A stretch of 50,111 nucleotides of DNA, taken from Paraburkholderia ginsengiterrae. GTDB taxonomy: Bacteria; Pseudomonadota; Gammaproteobacteria; Burkholderiales; Burkholderiaceae. The notes beneath the pieces were generated by a model that was not told where the DNA came from, searched no databases, and was given only the letters and a program-made list of their open reading frames with translations. Positions 1 to 8,741 of the stretch are shown one piece after another (the stretch's first letter is position 1; every line of letters starts with the position of its first letter). The translations under genes were made by a program, and so were the position numbers. The stretch is from positions 1 through 50,111 of the forward strand of contig NZ_LXKA01000340.1 in NCBI RefSeq assembly GCF_001645125.1. Direction: 5' to 3'.

Positions 1-2
1 CC

Positions 3-605
3 CATACGCTGATTCGCGGCGCCGACCTCGTGGCGGCGCCGTGGAAGAACGGCGGCGGCGTGACGCGCGAAGTGGCGGCGTTTCCCGAAGGGGCCGGGCT
101 CGACGCCTTCGTGTGGCGTGTGAGCATCGCCGACGTCGCGCAGGCGGGGCCGTTCTCGCGTTTCGCGGGCATCGACCGTACGTTGGTGTTGCTGTCCGGT
201 GCGGGCATGCTGCTCGACGAAACACTCGACGAAACGGTTGCGGACGGCGCGCAGGGTGTAAAGACCCACGCGTTGACGCAACCGCTCGACATGGCGCGTT
301 TCACCGGCGAGGCGCCGATCGACGCGCGCCTTGTGAACGGCGCGACGCGCGACTTCAACCTGATGGTGCGGCGTGGCGCGGCCACCGGCGAGGTGGCGGC
401 GTGGCGCGTTGATACGCAATGCACCTTGTCCGCGGACGTAGTGCTGTTGTATTGCGCGCAGGGTTCGGTCGCGGTCGCACTCGGCGACGTTTCAACACAG
501 CCGCTCGAAACCGGCGACACATTGCGCATCGACACGCCAGACGCGCTGTCTTGCACGGTGAAGGGCACCGGCGCCGTGCTCGCAATCACCATCCGCTACA
601 CCTGA
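3..605 (+). CDS. hutD: HutD family protein, 5' end outside the window
   Basis: HutD is a cupin-fold protein encoded in histidine utilisation (hut) operons. It is thought to limit histidine breakdown, possibly by binding an intermediate such as urocanate; this is family knowledge. The frame is open from the first bases of the window. The conserved N-terminal segment APWKNGGGVTREV is read from about base 45, preceded by IRGADLV, so only a few codons are missing upstream and the GTG at 30 is not the true start. The C-terminal half is the usual beta-rich region. It is followed 87 bases later by hutI on the same strand, which supports the identity. Confidence 0.9.
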   Translation, partial: HTLIRGADLVAAPWKNGGGVTREVAAFPEGAGLDAFVWRVSIADVAQAGPFSRFAGIDRTLVLLSGAGMLLDETLDETVADGAQGVKTHALTQPLDMARFTGEAPIDARLVNGATRDFNLMVRRGAATGEVAAWRVDTQCTLSADVVLLYCAQGSVAVALGDVSTQPLETGDTLRIDTPDALSCTVKGTGAVLAITIRYT

Positions 606-692
606 CGATGACGACGGTTAGCGTGCGCGTCCGTCCTTCGCGACGCGTCCGCTAACCACCACAGACAAGCAACGAGCTGCAAAGAGCACGCG

Positions 693-1916
693 ATGAAGCA
701 AACCGTCTGGCATCACCTGAAACTATGCCCTCAGGGCGATCCCCAACATACGCTGCCCGATGCCGCGATTGCCGTTGAAAACGGCACGATCGTGTGGCTC
801 GGCGCGGCTGCCGCATTACCGGCTGAATACGCCGCGTGGCCGCGCGAAGATTTGCACGGCGCGTGGGTGACGCCGGGTCTCGTCGATTGCCATACGCATC
901 TGGTGTATGGCGGTCAGCGCGCCGATGAATTCGCGCAGCGCCTCGCGGGCGTCAGCTATGAAGAAATCGCCCGGCAGGGCGGGGGCATCGTCTCCACGGT
1001 GCGCGCCACGCGCGCCGCGGACGAAGCCTCGCTGTTCGCGCAGTCGGCCGCGCGGCTCGAGCCGTTGCTCGCCGAAGGCGTGACGACGGTCGAAATCAAA
1101 TCGGGCTACGGCCTCGATCTCGCCAGCGAACGCAAGATGCTGCGTGTGGCGCGGCAGTTGGGCGAGCGCTATCCGGTGACCGTCTATACGACGTTTCTCG
1201 GCGCGCACGCATTGCCGCCTGAATTCGCCGGCCGCGCCGATGCGTATATCGACGAAGTCTGCAACACGATGCTGCCCGCGCTCGCGGGCGAAGGCCTCGT
1301 CGACGCGGTCGACGTGTTCTGCGAACGCATCGGTTTTTCGCTGCAGCAAAGCGAGCGTGTTTTCGAGGCCGCCGAACGCCACGGGCTGCCAGTGAAAATG
1401 CACGCCGAGCAGCTCTCGAACGGTGGCGGCACGGCGCTCGCGGCGCGCCATCACGCGCTGTCCGCCGATCACCTCGAATTTCTCGACGAGGCCGGCGTCG
1501 CCGCGATGAAGGAAGCCGGCACGGTGGCGGTGTTGCTGCCGGGCGCGTACTACTTCATCCGCGAGACGCAGTTGCCGCCGCTGGAATTGCTGCGGCGCTA
1601 TCAGGTGCCGATCGCGATTTCCACCGACAGCAATCCCGGCACATCGCCCACCACCTCGCTGCTGCTGATGATGAACATGGCGACCACGCTGTTCCGCATG
1701 ACCGTGCCCGAAGTGCTGCAAGGCGTGACCACGCATGCGGCGCGCGCGCTCGGCAAAGCGGCGCTGCATGGCTCGCTGGAAGCCGGCCGCGCCGCGGATT
1801 TCGCGGTGTGGTCGGTCGATTCGCTGGCCGAGCTGGCTTACTGGATTGGACGTCCGTTGTGCGCGCGGGTCGTGCGCGCGGGCGAGACCGTTTATACACG
1901 GCGTGATTTGAGCTAG
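693..1916 (+). CDS. hutI: Imidazolonepropionase
   Basis: This enzyme hydrolyses 4-imidazolone-5-propionate to N-formimino-L-glutamate, the third step of histidine degradation in the cytoplasm. The protein has 407 residues, the normal family length, and an amidohydrolase TIM-barrel fold. The metal motif [10 protein letters not shown] has H67 and H69. [10 protein letters not shown] supplies further metal and substrate contacts, and [10 protein letters not shown] holds the late aspartate that is expected to bind metal. The ATG at 693 follows the purine-rich stretch GCAAAGAGC. It lies between hutD and hutF, and hutF begins 10 bases after its stop, so the genes are surely co-transcribed. Confidence 0.97.
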   Translation: MKQTVWHHLKLCPQGDPQHTLPDAAIAVENGTIVWLGAAAALPAEYAAWPREDLHGAWVTPGLVDCHTHLVYGGQRADEFAQRLAGVSYEEIARQGGGIVSTVRATRAADEASLFAQSAARLEPLLAEGVTTVEIKSGYGLDLASERKMLRVARQLGERYPVTVYTTFLGAHALPPEFAGRADAYIDEVCNTMLPALAGEGLVDAVDVFCERIGFSLQQSERVFEAAERHGLPVKMHAEQLSNGGGTALAARHHALSADHLEFLDEAGVAAMKEAGTVAVLLPGAYYFIRETQLPPLELLRRYQVPIAISTDSNPGTSPTTSLLLMMNMATTLFRMTVPEVLQGVTTHAARALGKAALHGSLEAGRAADFAVWSVDSLAELAYWIGRPLCARVVRAGETVYTRRDLS

Positions 1917-1926
1917 GGCCAGAGAG

Positions 1927-3369
1927 ATGACGCAAACCCAGACGCAAACGCAGACGCAACTGAATACGCCACCCATGATGCAATCGAATCGATCGCTGTT
2001 CGCCGAGCACGCGTACCTGCCGGACGGCTGGCGCCGCAATGTGCTGCTGGAGTGGGACGCCAACGGCACACTGACTGCTGTCACACCCGACACGTCCACG
2101 CCGCCCGACGGCGTGCGCAAAGCCGCCGGTCCGGTATTGCCTGGCATGCCGAACCTTCACTCGCATGCGTTCCAGCGCGCGATGGCCGGCCTGACCGAAT
2201 ATCGCGCCTCGGGCGCGGGCGCAACGGATAACTTCTGGAGCTGGCGCGACCTGATGTATCGGTTCGCCGCACGCACCACGCCGGAAGGCCTGGCGAGCGT
2301 GGCGCACTGGCTGTACATCGAAATGCTGAAGGCGGGCTATACGTCGGTGTGCGAGTTCCACTACGTGCATCACATGCCTGACGGCAGCCGTTATGCGAAT
2401 CAGGCGGAACTCGCGCAACGGGTGGTGGACGCGGCCTCGGCAAGCGGCATCGGCATGACCATGTTGCCGGTGCTGTATCAATACAGCGGCTTCGGCTCGC
2501 GCGCGCCGCGTGACGACCAGCGGCGCTTCATCAACACGCCGGAAAGCCTGCTCGATCTGCTCGGCACGCTGCGCGCGGCGCGCCCTGAAAACGACGCACT
2601 GCGCTACGGCGTGGCGCCGCATTCGCTGCGCGCAGTGTCGGCGGAGTCGTTGCATGCCGTGCTTGGCGGCCTCGATGCCACGGCGCCGGTGCATATCCAT
2701 ATTGCCGAACAGACGGCCGAAGTCGATGCGTGCCTCGAAACCGAAGGTGCGCGCCCGGTCCAATGGCTGCTGGATCGCTTCGACGTCGACAGCCGCTGGT
2801 GCCTCGTACATGCCACGCATGTCGACGCGAACGAAACGCTGGCGCTCGCGAAAAGCGGTGCGGTGGCCGGCTTGTGCCTGACCACCGAGGCCAATCTCGG
2901 CGACGGCATTTTCCCGGCGCAGGAATATCTCGATGCGCAAGGGCGCATCGGCGTCGGCTCGGATAGCCATATCGGCGTCGACTGGCGCGCGGAACTGCGT
3001 CTGCTCGAATACGGCCAGCGTCTCACGCGCCGGCAACGCAACGTGCTGGCCTCGCAGCAGGCCACGCGCGTCGCCGACCGTCTGTTCGACGCCGCGCTCG
3101 AAGGCGGCGCGCACGCCACGGGCCGCGCAGTCGGTGCCTTGCAGGCCGGCCGCCGCGCCGACTGGCTCGTGCTCGACCCGGATCATTCGAGCATCGCCGA
3201 GCATGCGCAGGACGCCTGGCTCTCCGGCGTTGTATTCTGCGAGCATGGCGAGACGCCGATTCGCGACGTCTACGCGGGTGGCGAGAAGGTCGTCGACAAT
3301 CGCCGGCATCGCGACGAAGAGGGCGCATACGCGCGCTATCGCACGGCGCTCGCGGACCTGCTCAAATGA
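1927..3369 (+). CDS. hutF: Formimidoylglutamate deiminase
   Basis: HutF removes ammonia from N-formimino-L-glutamate to give N-formyl-L-glutamate. Together with HutG this defines the five-step histidine route, as opposed to the direct formamide-releasing route. The protein is an amidohydrolase with PNLHSHAFQRAM as its first metal motif, HIHIAEQ, LVHATHVD and SDSHIGVDWRAELR. As read it has 480 residues, slightly longer than usual. The first 16 residues are a Gln-Thr repeat (MTQTQTQTQTQ) coded by a small CAGACG/CAAACG repeat, and family members normally begin near LFAEHAYLPDGW. A start at the ATG pair at 1975/1978 is therefore possible. Only AGAGAG precedes the 1927 ATG as a weak ribosome site. 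Confidence 0.95.
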   Translation: MTQTQTQTQTQLNTPPMMQSNRSLFAEHAYLPDGWRRNVLLEWDANGTLTAVTPDTSTPPDGVRKAAGPVLPGMPNLHSHAFQRAMAGLTEYRASGAGATDNFWSWRDLMYRFAARTTPEGLASVAHWLYIEMLKAGYTSVCEFHYVHHMPDGSRYANQAELAQRVVDAASASGIGMTMLPVLYQYSGFGSRAPRDDQRRFINTPESLLDLLGTLRAARPENDALRYGVAPHSLRAVSAESLHAVLGGLDATAPVHIHIAEQTAEVDACLETEGARPVQWLLDRFDVDSRWCLVHATHVDANETLALAKSGAVAGLCLTTEANLGDGIFPAQEYLDAQGRIGVGSDSHIGVDWRAELRLLEYGQRLTRRQRNVLASQQATRVADRLFDAALEGGAHATGRAVGALQAGRRADWLVLDPDHSSIAEHAQDAWLSGVVFCEHGETPIRDVYAGGEKVVDNRRHRDEEGAYARYRTALADLLK

Positions 3370-3436
3370 GGTGCGCGCTTGCGCCCTCAGCTGACTTGCC
3401 GAAACGCTACTTCGAATTCATCGAATCCGGACTGAC

Positions 3437-4249
3437 ATGACTGCTTCGAACACACCGCCGATTGTCTCCCTGCATCGAGGGAGTCTGCCGCTGCTTATTT
3501 CGATCCCGCATCTGGGCACGCAAATCCCGGCCGACATCGCCGCGACCATGACGCCCGTGGCGCTGCGCACGGACGATTGCGACTGGCATCTGGACCGTCT
3601 CTACGCGTTCGCGAAACGCATGGGCGCGTCGATTGTCGCGCCCACTTATGCGCGTTATGTGATCGATCTGAACCGTCCGCCCGATGGCGCGAACCTTTAT
3701 CCGGGGCAGGACACCACCGGTCTGCTGCCGGTCGATACATTCGACAAGGAGCCGCTGTATCTCGACGGCCATCTGCCGACCGAGGCCGAAATCGCGCGCC
3801 GTCGCGACGCTTACTGGAAGCCGTATCACGAGGCGCTGGCGGGCGAACTCGCGGCGCTGAAAGCGCAACACGGCAAGGCGCTGCTATGGGAAGCGCACTC
3901 GATCCGCTCGCACGTGCCGCGTTTCTTCGAAGGACGGCTGCCCGATTTCAACTTCGGCACGTCGAACGGCGCCAGCGCGGTGGCGGGATTGGCCGAGGAA
4001 CTGGCGGCTGTGGTCGGTCGGCACGGCGGCTATTCGGCGGTCGCCAACGGGCGCTTCAAGGGCGGCTACATCACGCGCGAATATGGGCAGCCGTCGCAAG
4101 GCGTGCATGCCGTGCAACTCGAACTGTCGCAGATTACGTATATGGAAGAGCAGATGCCGTATGCGTATGACGAATCGCTGGCCGCGAAGGTCGAGCCGTT
4201 GCTCGAAGCGCTGGTCGCGACAGCATTGGAGCGTGTCAAGGCCGCGTGA
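3437..4249 (+). CDS. hutG: N-formylglutamate deformylase
   Basis: HutG hydrolyses N-formyl-L-glutamate to glutamate and formate, the last step of the five-step histidine pathway. The 270-residue length matches the family. The N-terminal segment LPLLISIPHLGTQIP carries the conserved SIPHxGT motif. The segments DCDWHLDRLY, LWEAHSIRS and NGRFKGGYITREYG are typical of N-formylglutamate amidohydrolases, with histidine and glutamate ligands for zinc. It lies 67 bases after hutF on the same strand and closes the operon. No clear terminator was seen directly downstream. Confidence 0.95.
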   Translation: MTASNTPPIVSLHRGSLPLLISIPHLGTQIPADIAATMTPVALRTDDCDWHLDRLYAFAKRMGASIVAPTYARYVIDLNRPPDGANLYPGQDTTGLLPVDTFDKEPLYLDGHLPTEAEIARRRDAYWKPYHEALAGELAALKAQHGKALLWEAHSIRSHVPRFFEGRLPDFNFGTSNGASAVAGLAEELAAVVGRHGGYSAVANGRFKGGYITREYGQPSQGVHAVQLELSQITYMEEQMPYAYDESLAAKVEPLLEALVATALERVKAA

Positions 4250-4472
4250 GACGCGCGTCGACGGCCGCCCATCTCCAACCCTCATCTCATCTTCTCCACG
4301 CGGTTCACGGGGCTGCGCAGCGCGCGCAGGCCCGTGTCCGCGCCGGCTCGCACCGCCAAGGTGTAACAGCATGTGTCCGCGATTGCATGCTGCCGTTTTC
4401 TCGCAGAACGTATAGGGCGCGTACAGCGCATTGCGTGACATCCGACCCCGGTTTCTCCTGCCGGGCAACAAG

Positions 4473-5153
4473 ATGAAAGACCCTGCGATGGAAGATTCCG
4501 ACGAATTGCTGCTCCCGGTCTGGCGAGCAAACCTGGTGCTGTTGACCCAAGAGGTCGGTGCGGCGACGCGTCTCGCGCGCATGATGACCTTCTCGGCGAG
4601 CTATCTGAAACTGATGTTGTCGGGGCAGCGTGAATTCAGCGAGGAGTTCGTGCGTGGCATCGAGGCGGTCACGGGCTTGCCGAACGGCTGGATGGACGTG
4701 CCGCACACCGGCGAGGACATACCGCCCAATGCGCGTGAGGCGATCGACAACGAACAGCCGCTCGCGCGATTTCGCGGCACCGCGCATCCGGTGCGAAAGA
4801 AGACGGTGCTGCGGCCGCCCGAGCCGATTTTCGGCCAGCCGGGACCGGCCAAACGGCTCGAGGAGGAAACCCTCGATGCCGAAGCGCACCGGCGTCAGGC
4901 GCACTTTCGCAAGGTTCGCGATCTGGCGGTCCAGGACGTGCGGCGCTTCGAGCGGCACCTGAGCCATGCGCCGGTCGAGCTGGCGGCGATGCGGGCCAAG
5001 GTGGAGGACGTGATCGCCGCCGCCGAGCTCGACGACCGGATCCAGGCCGACCTCGAGGGCCGCCTGGAGCAGATCGAAAAGCATCGCCATGTGCTGCTCA
5101 GGCATGTGGAGCGGCTGCAGGCTTTGCTGGGGCAACTCGGCGAAACCGAGTGA
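4473..5153 (+). CDS. XRE-like HTH protein with helical C-terminus
   Basis: Function not known. Read from the ATG at 4473, the protein has 226 residues; a second ATG at 4488 is also possible, while the frame itself opens at a TTG at 4431. Residues about 27-75 (VGAATRLARMM...LMLSGQREFSEEF...GLPNGWMD) look like the lambda-repressor/XRE helix-turn-helix seen in small phage-type regulators, including the typical closing GLPxGWxD. After a proline-rich linker the last 90 residues are charged and heptad-like (Arg, Glu, Leu), predicting long helices or a coiled coil, probably for dimerisation. It sits alone after the hut operon with a 220-base gap, so a role in hut control is not implied. Confidence 0.7.
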   Translation: MKDPAMEDSDELLLPVWRANLVLLTQEVGAATRLARMMTFSASYLKLMLSGQREFSEEFVRGIEAVTGLPNGWMDVPHTGEDIPPNAREAIDNEQPLARFRGTAHPVRKKTVLRPPEPIFGQPGPAKRLEEETLDAEAHRRQAHFRKVRDLAVQDVRRFERHLSHAPVELAAMRAKVEDVIAAAELDDRIQADLEGRLEQIEKHRHVLLRHVERLQALLGQLGETE

Positions 5154-5190
5154 CCGCGGGAGTGACAGCGCGAGCCCGGGAACCTGGCGC

Positions 5191-5751
5191 TTACATCGCC
5201 TGACACGACGCCTTGCGGCGGGCGTGAAACTCGGCCTCGAGTGTCCACGTCACGCCGTCCTGCGCGAGCGCTACGCCGCTCCAGTGGAACGAATCCCGCG
5301 TGATGTCCGTGAAATTCCAGCGGATCGGCGTGCCGTCGGCATGGGTGCCGATCTGCACGAGCTGCTCGCCGATGCGCCGGCCCACCAGCTCGTCACGCTG
5401 GCCGGTCCGCGGATTGACGTAAGTGACCCGCCACGCCCGTAGCGCCGGGTCCCAGACTCGCAGGGTCGTGCCGTACATCGCGTCGCCGGGCTCCGGCGCG
5501 CCGTGGTGCCCGGCGGGCGGCGGCATGATCCAGACATCCTGGATGGCGCGGCCTTCCAGCACCCAGCCGAAATGAATCTCGCCACGGCGGCGCGCGTTGC
5601 GCTGATCGACGCGGTAGTGCAAGACGTCCATCTCCCAGCTGCCGACCAGCCAGCCGTAGACATCGTCGGCGGCGTCGATGTCGGCGGCACGCGCCGGCGC
5701 GCTCAAAGCGGTGAGAAAGCCGTCGTGGAGAGTGTGTTCCAGTGCGTTCAT
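5191..5751 (-). CDS. DUF1579-like conserved protein
   Basis: No catalytic role is known. The 186-residue protein has the hallmarks of the DUF1579-like lipocalin-type fold: WLVGSWEMDV near the N-terminus, then VLEGRAIQDVWI, TLRVWDPALRAWRVTYV and a final RDSFHWSGVALAQDGVTWTLEAEFHARR. No signal peptide is visible, so it is probably cytoplasmic. The start at 5751 was chosen because an AAGGAG ribosome site lies 8 bases upstream. It is divergent from an AraC-family gene with a gap of about 110 bases, so that regulator may control it. The family assignment comes from pattern memory, not a search. Confidence 0.75.
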   Translation of the reverse strand: MNALEHTLHDGFLTALSAPARAADIDAADDVYGWLVGSWEMDVLHYRVDQRNARRRGEIHFGWVLEGRAIQDVWIMPPPAGHHGAPEPGDAMYGTTLRVWDPALRAWRVTYVNPRTGQRDELVGRRIGEQLVQIGTHADGTPIRWNFTDITRDSFHWSGVALAQDGVTWTLEAEFHARRKASCQAM

Positions 5752-5859
5752 CCTGTGGGCTCCTTCGGTTTCGAGTCGGATCGACATCGGCGTTGCCGGC
5801 CAAACCGCGCCGGCCGCCAATGTGCTAAAACCACAATACGGACTCTGCCGAGGTGCATC

Positions 5860-6759
5860 TTGGGGAAAATTGCCGTCACTCTGAAGCAGGCGCTCGCTCA
5901 ACGCGAACAGGAGGGCGTGCCTGGCGGCACGTCGGCGCGTCCATTGGCCTCGGGCGCGGGCTGGGACGTCGCGGATGTGCTCTGCACCTTCGGCCCGCGT
6001 GACCGGCCGTTCGAGGAGCGGCACGACGGCGTTCGCATCGCGATGGTGGTGGCGGGGTCATTCGGCTATCGCGCGGCGCCGGGCCGCGAACTGCTCACGC
6101 CCGGTACGCTGCTGCTCGGCAACAACGGCGACTGCTTCGAATGCGGACACCGGCATGGCGCCGGCGACCGCTGCGTTGCGTTCCGCTATGCGCCCGCGTA
6201 CTTCGAAAAACTGGCCGTGGATGCGGGCCTCGCGAGCGGCAGCTTCGACTTCAAACGCACGCGCGTACCGTCGCTGCGTGCGTTCTCGCCGCTGATCGCG
6301 CCGGCCTGCGCCGGCGCGAGCGGTTCAGATTCCACCGTGTGGGACGAGCTGGCGGTCGAGCTGGCCGCCGCGACGCTGCGGGCCGCCGGTGCGCCGCTGC
6401 GCGCCGAAGCGCCCGCCAGTGCCGCCGCCTGGTCGCGCGTCGCGCAAACGGTCGGTTTGATCGACGACACGCCCGGCGCGCCGCATACGCTCGCGAGCCT
6501 CGCTGCCGCAGCGGGTTTGAGCGAGTTCTACTTCTTGCGCACGTTCCAGCGCGTAACCGGCGTGACGCCGCATCAGTACCTGCTGCGCTCGCGTTTGCGT
6601 GCGGCGGCACAGCGCCTTCAGGACGGCGGCGCGAAGGTCGTCGATATCGCGCTCGATTGCGGCTTCAACGACCTGTCGAATTTCAATCACGCGTTTCGCG
6701 CGGAGTTCGCCGCGAGCCCGCGTGCCTGGCGCGCATGGGGCAGGGCGCGTCGCGCATGA
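5860..6759 (+). CDS. AraC-family transcriptional regulator
   Basis: The C-terminal 100 residues form a double helix-turn-helix DNA-binding domain: LASLAAAAGLSEFYFLRTFQRVTG and VVDIALDCGFNDLSNFNHAFRAEFAASPRAWR match the AraC signature well. The N-terminal 160 residues (FGPRDRPFEERHDG, LLTPGTLLLGNNGDCFECGHRH) resemble the cupin-type sensing part of this family, with several Cys and His residues that could bind a metal or ligand. There is no ATG. The TTG at 5860 follows GAGGTG, while the GTG at 5917 follows AGGAGGG too closely, so the start is uncertain. The last codons overlap the next gene by four bases (ATGA), indicating translational coupling. Targets are unknown; the divergent DUF1579-like gene is a candidate. 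Confidence 0.85.
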   Translation: MGKIAVTLKQALAQREQEGVPGGTSARPLASGAGWDVADVLCTFGPRDRPFEERHDGVRIAMVVAGSFGYRAAPGRELLTPGTLLLGNNGDCFECGHRHGAGDRCVAFRYAPAYFEKLAVDAGLASGSFDFKRTRVPSLRAFSPLIAPACAGASGSDSTVWDELAVELAAATLRAAGAPLRAEAPASAAAWSRVAQTVGLIDDTPGAPHTLASLAAAAGLSEFYFLRTFQRVTGVTPHQYLLRSRLRAAAQRLQDGGAKVVDIALDCGFNDLSNFNHAFRAEFAASPRAWRAWGRARRA

Positions 6760-8663
6760 CGCGGGGCGGCGCGTTCGCACTGAGGCTCGCCGTCGGGGTG
6801 CTGCTGGGCGCGTGCGCGGCGGCCGCATGGGCTGACGACGACACGCCGGCCGCATCCGATGAGGATCGCGCGCCTTTCACCATCGAGCGCGATGTCCATC
6901 TCTTCACGATCCAGAAAGACGGCTCCGTGGAGGAGCACGACGACACGGTCGTGCGGGCCAACACGACGAGCGGCGTCGATGCGATCGCGCAGCGCTATGT
7001 ATGGTTCAACAAGGACATCGAGCAGGTGCAGTTGCTGGCTGCTGAAACCATCGACCCGGACGGCGTCGCGCATCCGGTCGGGCCGGAGGCGATCCGCGAC
7101 GTGCAGGAGCCGCGCTCGGCCGGCGCGCCGAATTTCAACGACGGCGTATTGCGCACGGTGATCTTTCCTGGCGTGGAGCCCGGCTCCCGTGTGCATCTGG
7201 CGTTTCGCAAGACCCGCACGAAGCCCTTGCAGGCCGGCACCTTCGCGTATCTGGTCGAACCGGCGCGCGATCCCGTCGAACTGCAACGCCTGATCTTCGA
7301 TCTGCCCGCCGACGTGCCGCTGCATGCCGACGCGCGCGGCTATGTCGCGCTGCCGCCGGTCACGGCCAACGGCCGCACCCGCTACGAGTTCGCCTACCGG
7401 CACGGACCGTATGCGCCGCTCGAAGCGGGCGCGGTCGGCTACGCGAACTGGGGCGACCGCCTGATGGTGTCGACGGTGCCGGACTTCGCGAGTTTCGCCG
7501 CGCGCTATAGCGAGGCGGCAGCCGATCCGACGACGGACGATCCCGCGATCGTCCAGCTCGCGCAAACGCTGACGGCCGGCACCACCGATCCGCGCGAAAA
7601 AGCGCAACGGCTGTATGACTGGATGCGCTTCAATATTCGCTACGTGGCCCTGTTTCTGGGGGAGACGGCGGCGATCCCGCATAGGGCGATCGACATCCTG
7701 CACAACCGCTATGGCGACTGCAAGGATCACGTCGCGCTGTTCGGCGCGCTGCTGGCCGCGGCGGGCATCCGCAGCGAAGCGGTGCTGCTCGATCTCGGCC
7801 CGTACTACAGCTTGCCGGAGGTGCCCGGTTACGGCGTCAGCGCGATCAACCACGCAATGATCTGGATTCCTGAGTTGTCGCTGTACGCGGATACCACGGC
7901 GGGCGGCACCGGCTTTGGTTATCTGCCGCTGGGCGTGATGGACCGGCCGGCGCTGCTGGTCGGCGAAGGCGTGCTCGCGCGCACGCCGGCCACGCAGTTG
8001 CGCGAACGCGGCGCGCGTCTGCAGATCGACATCGATGAAAACGGGACCGCGAGCTACGCCTACCGTGCCGAAGACACCGGCTTTACCGCCGAGCTCGAAC
8101 GCAATACGTTCCGTCGGTCGACGCGGCAAGTCACGCAGCAGATCGCCGCGAACCGCCTTCTGCTGACCGGCCTGCACGGCACCGCGCAATTGCGCACAGC
8201 GGATCTGAATGCGACGGAGGGACCGTTTGCCACGTCGATGCAAGGCAAGGTGGAGCACTTCGTCTGGACCGAGGGGACCACGGCCGTGCCGGCGCTGACG
8301 AGCTTGTCCGGCGGCATGGCCTCGCAGGTGCAGGGGTGGCTCGCGGAGCCGGCCAGAACGCAGCCGTGGGCGTGCATCGGCGGAACGTTCGACGAGACGC
8401 TGGAAATGACGCTGCCGCGCTTTGCCCGCGTGACCGATATGCCGGCCGATACGTCGGTGCAGGACCGTTATCTGACGTTCTCATCCCGCTACGTGTTCGA
8501 TCCGGCAGCGCGCGTGCTGCAGGTCAGGCGGCAGTTGCGCGCCGCCTTCGGGCATCAGATGTGTTCCGCGGCTGAATTCGCCGACATGAAGGATGACCTC
8601 GTGCGGATCGAAAGGGATCTCGATGCCGAACTGGTGGTCAAGGCGGCGAACGTGAAACCGTAA
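6756..8663 (+). CDS. DUF3857 and transglutaminase-like periplasmic protein
   Basis: The product is a 635-residue exported protein. The N-terminus (RLAVGVLLGACAAAAWA) is a signal peptide. Residues about 45-240 match DUF3857, a beta-rich domain. Residues about 265-400 form a transglutaminase-like cysteine protease fold with C322 in NRYGDCKDH, H366 in INHAMIW and D379 in LYADTTA, the complete catalytic triad. DUF3857 plus transglutaminase proteins are common in Gram-negative bacteria, and their substrates are mostly unknown. The ATG overlaps the stop of the AraC gene (ATGA), so both are one transcript. It converges on the livK-like gene, with a strong hairpin between them. Confidence 0.88.
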   Translation: MTRGGAFALRLAVGVLLGACAAAAWADDDTPAASDEDRAPFTIERDVHLFTIQKDGSVEEHDDTVVRANTTSGVDAIAQRYVWFNKDIEQVQLLAAETIDPDGVAHPVGPEAIRDVQEPRSAGAPNFNDGVLRTVIFPGVEPGSRVHLAFRKTRTKPLQAGTFAYLVEPARDPVELQRLIFDLPADVPLHADARGYVALPPVTANGRTRYEFAYRHGPYAPLEAGAVGYANWGDRLMVSTVPDFASFAARYSEAAADPTTDDPAIVQLAQTLTAGTTDPREKAQRLYDWMRFNIRYVALFLGETAAIPHRAIDILHNRYGDCKDHVALFGALLAAAGIRSEAVLLDLGPYYSLPEVPGYGVSAINHAMIWIPELSLYADTTAGGTGFGYLPLGVMDRPALLVGEGVLARTPATQLRERGARLQIDIDENGTASYAYRAEDTGFTAELERNTFRRSTRQVTQQIAANRLLLTGLHGTAQLRTADLNATEGPFATSMQGKVEHFVWTEGTTAVPALTSLSGGMASQVQGWLAEPARTQPWACIGGTFDETLEMTLPRFARVTDMPADTSVQDRYLTFSSRYVFDPAARVLQVRRQLRAAFGHQMCSAAEFADMKDDLVRIERDLDAELVVKAANVKP

Positions 8664-8672
8664 GGGTGAGTG

Positions 8673-8724
8673 CCCCGGTGCGGGCATAACGTCATGCGTC
8701 ACACGTTATGCGCCCGCGCCGGGT
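8673..8724. terminator. Hairpin between convergent genes
   Basis: CCCCGGTGCGGGCATAACGT is followed, after a short loop, by its near-complement ending in CCGGG, giving a long stem with one small bulge. It lies between the convergent transglutaminase and livK-like genes. There is no long T tract, so it may be a terminator or only a transcript-end protector. Confidence 0.45.
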
Positions 8725-8741
8725 GAGACCGTACTTGGGTG

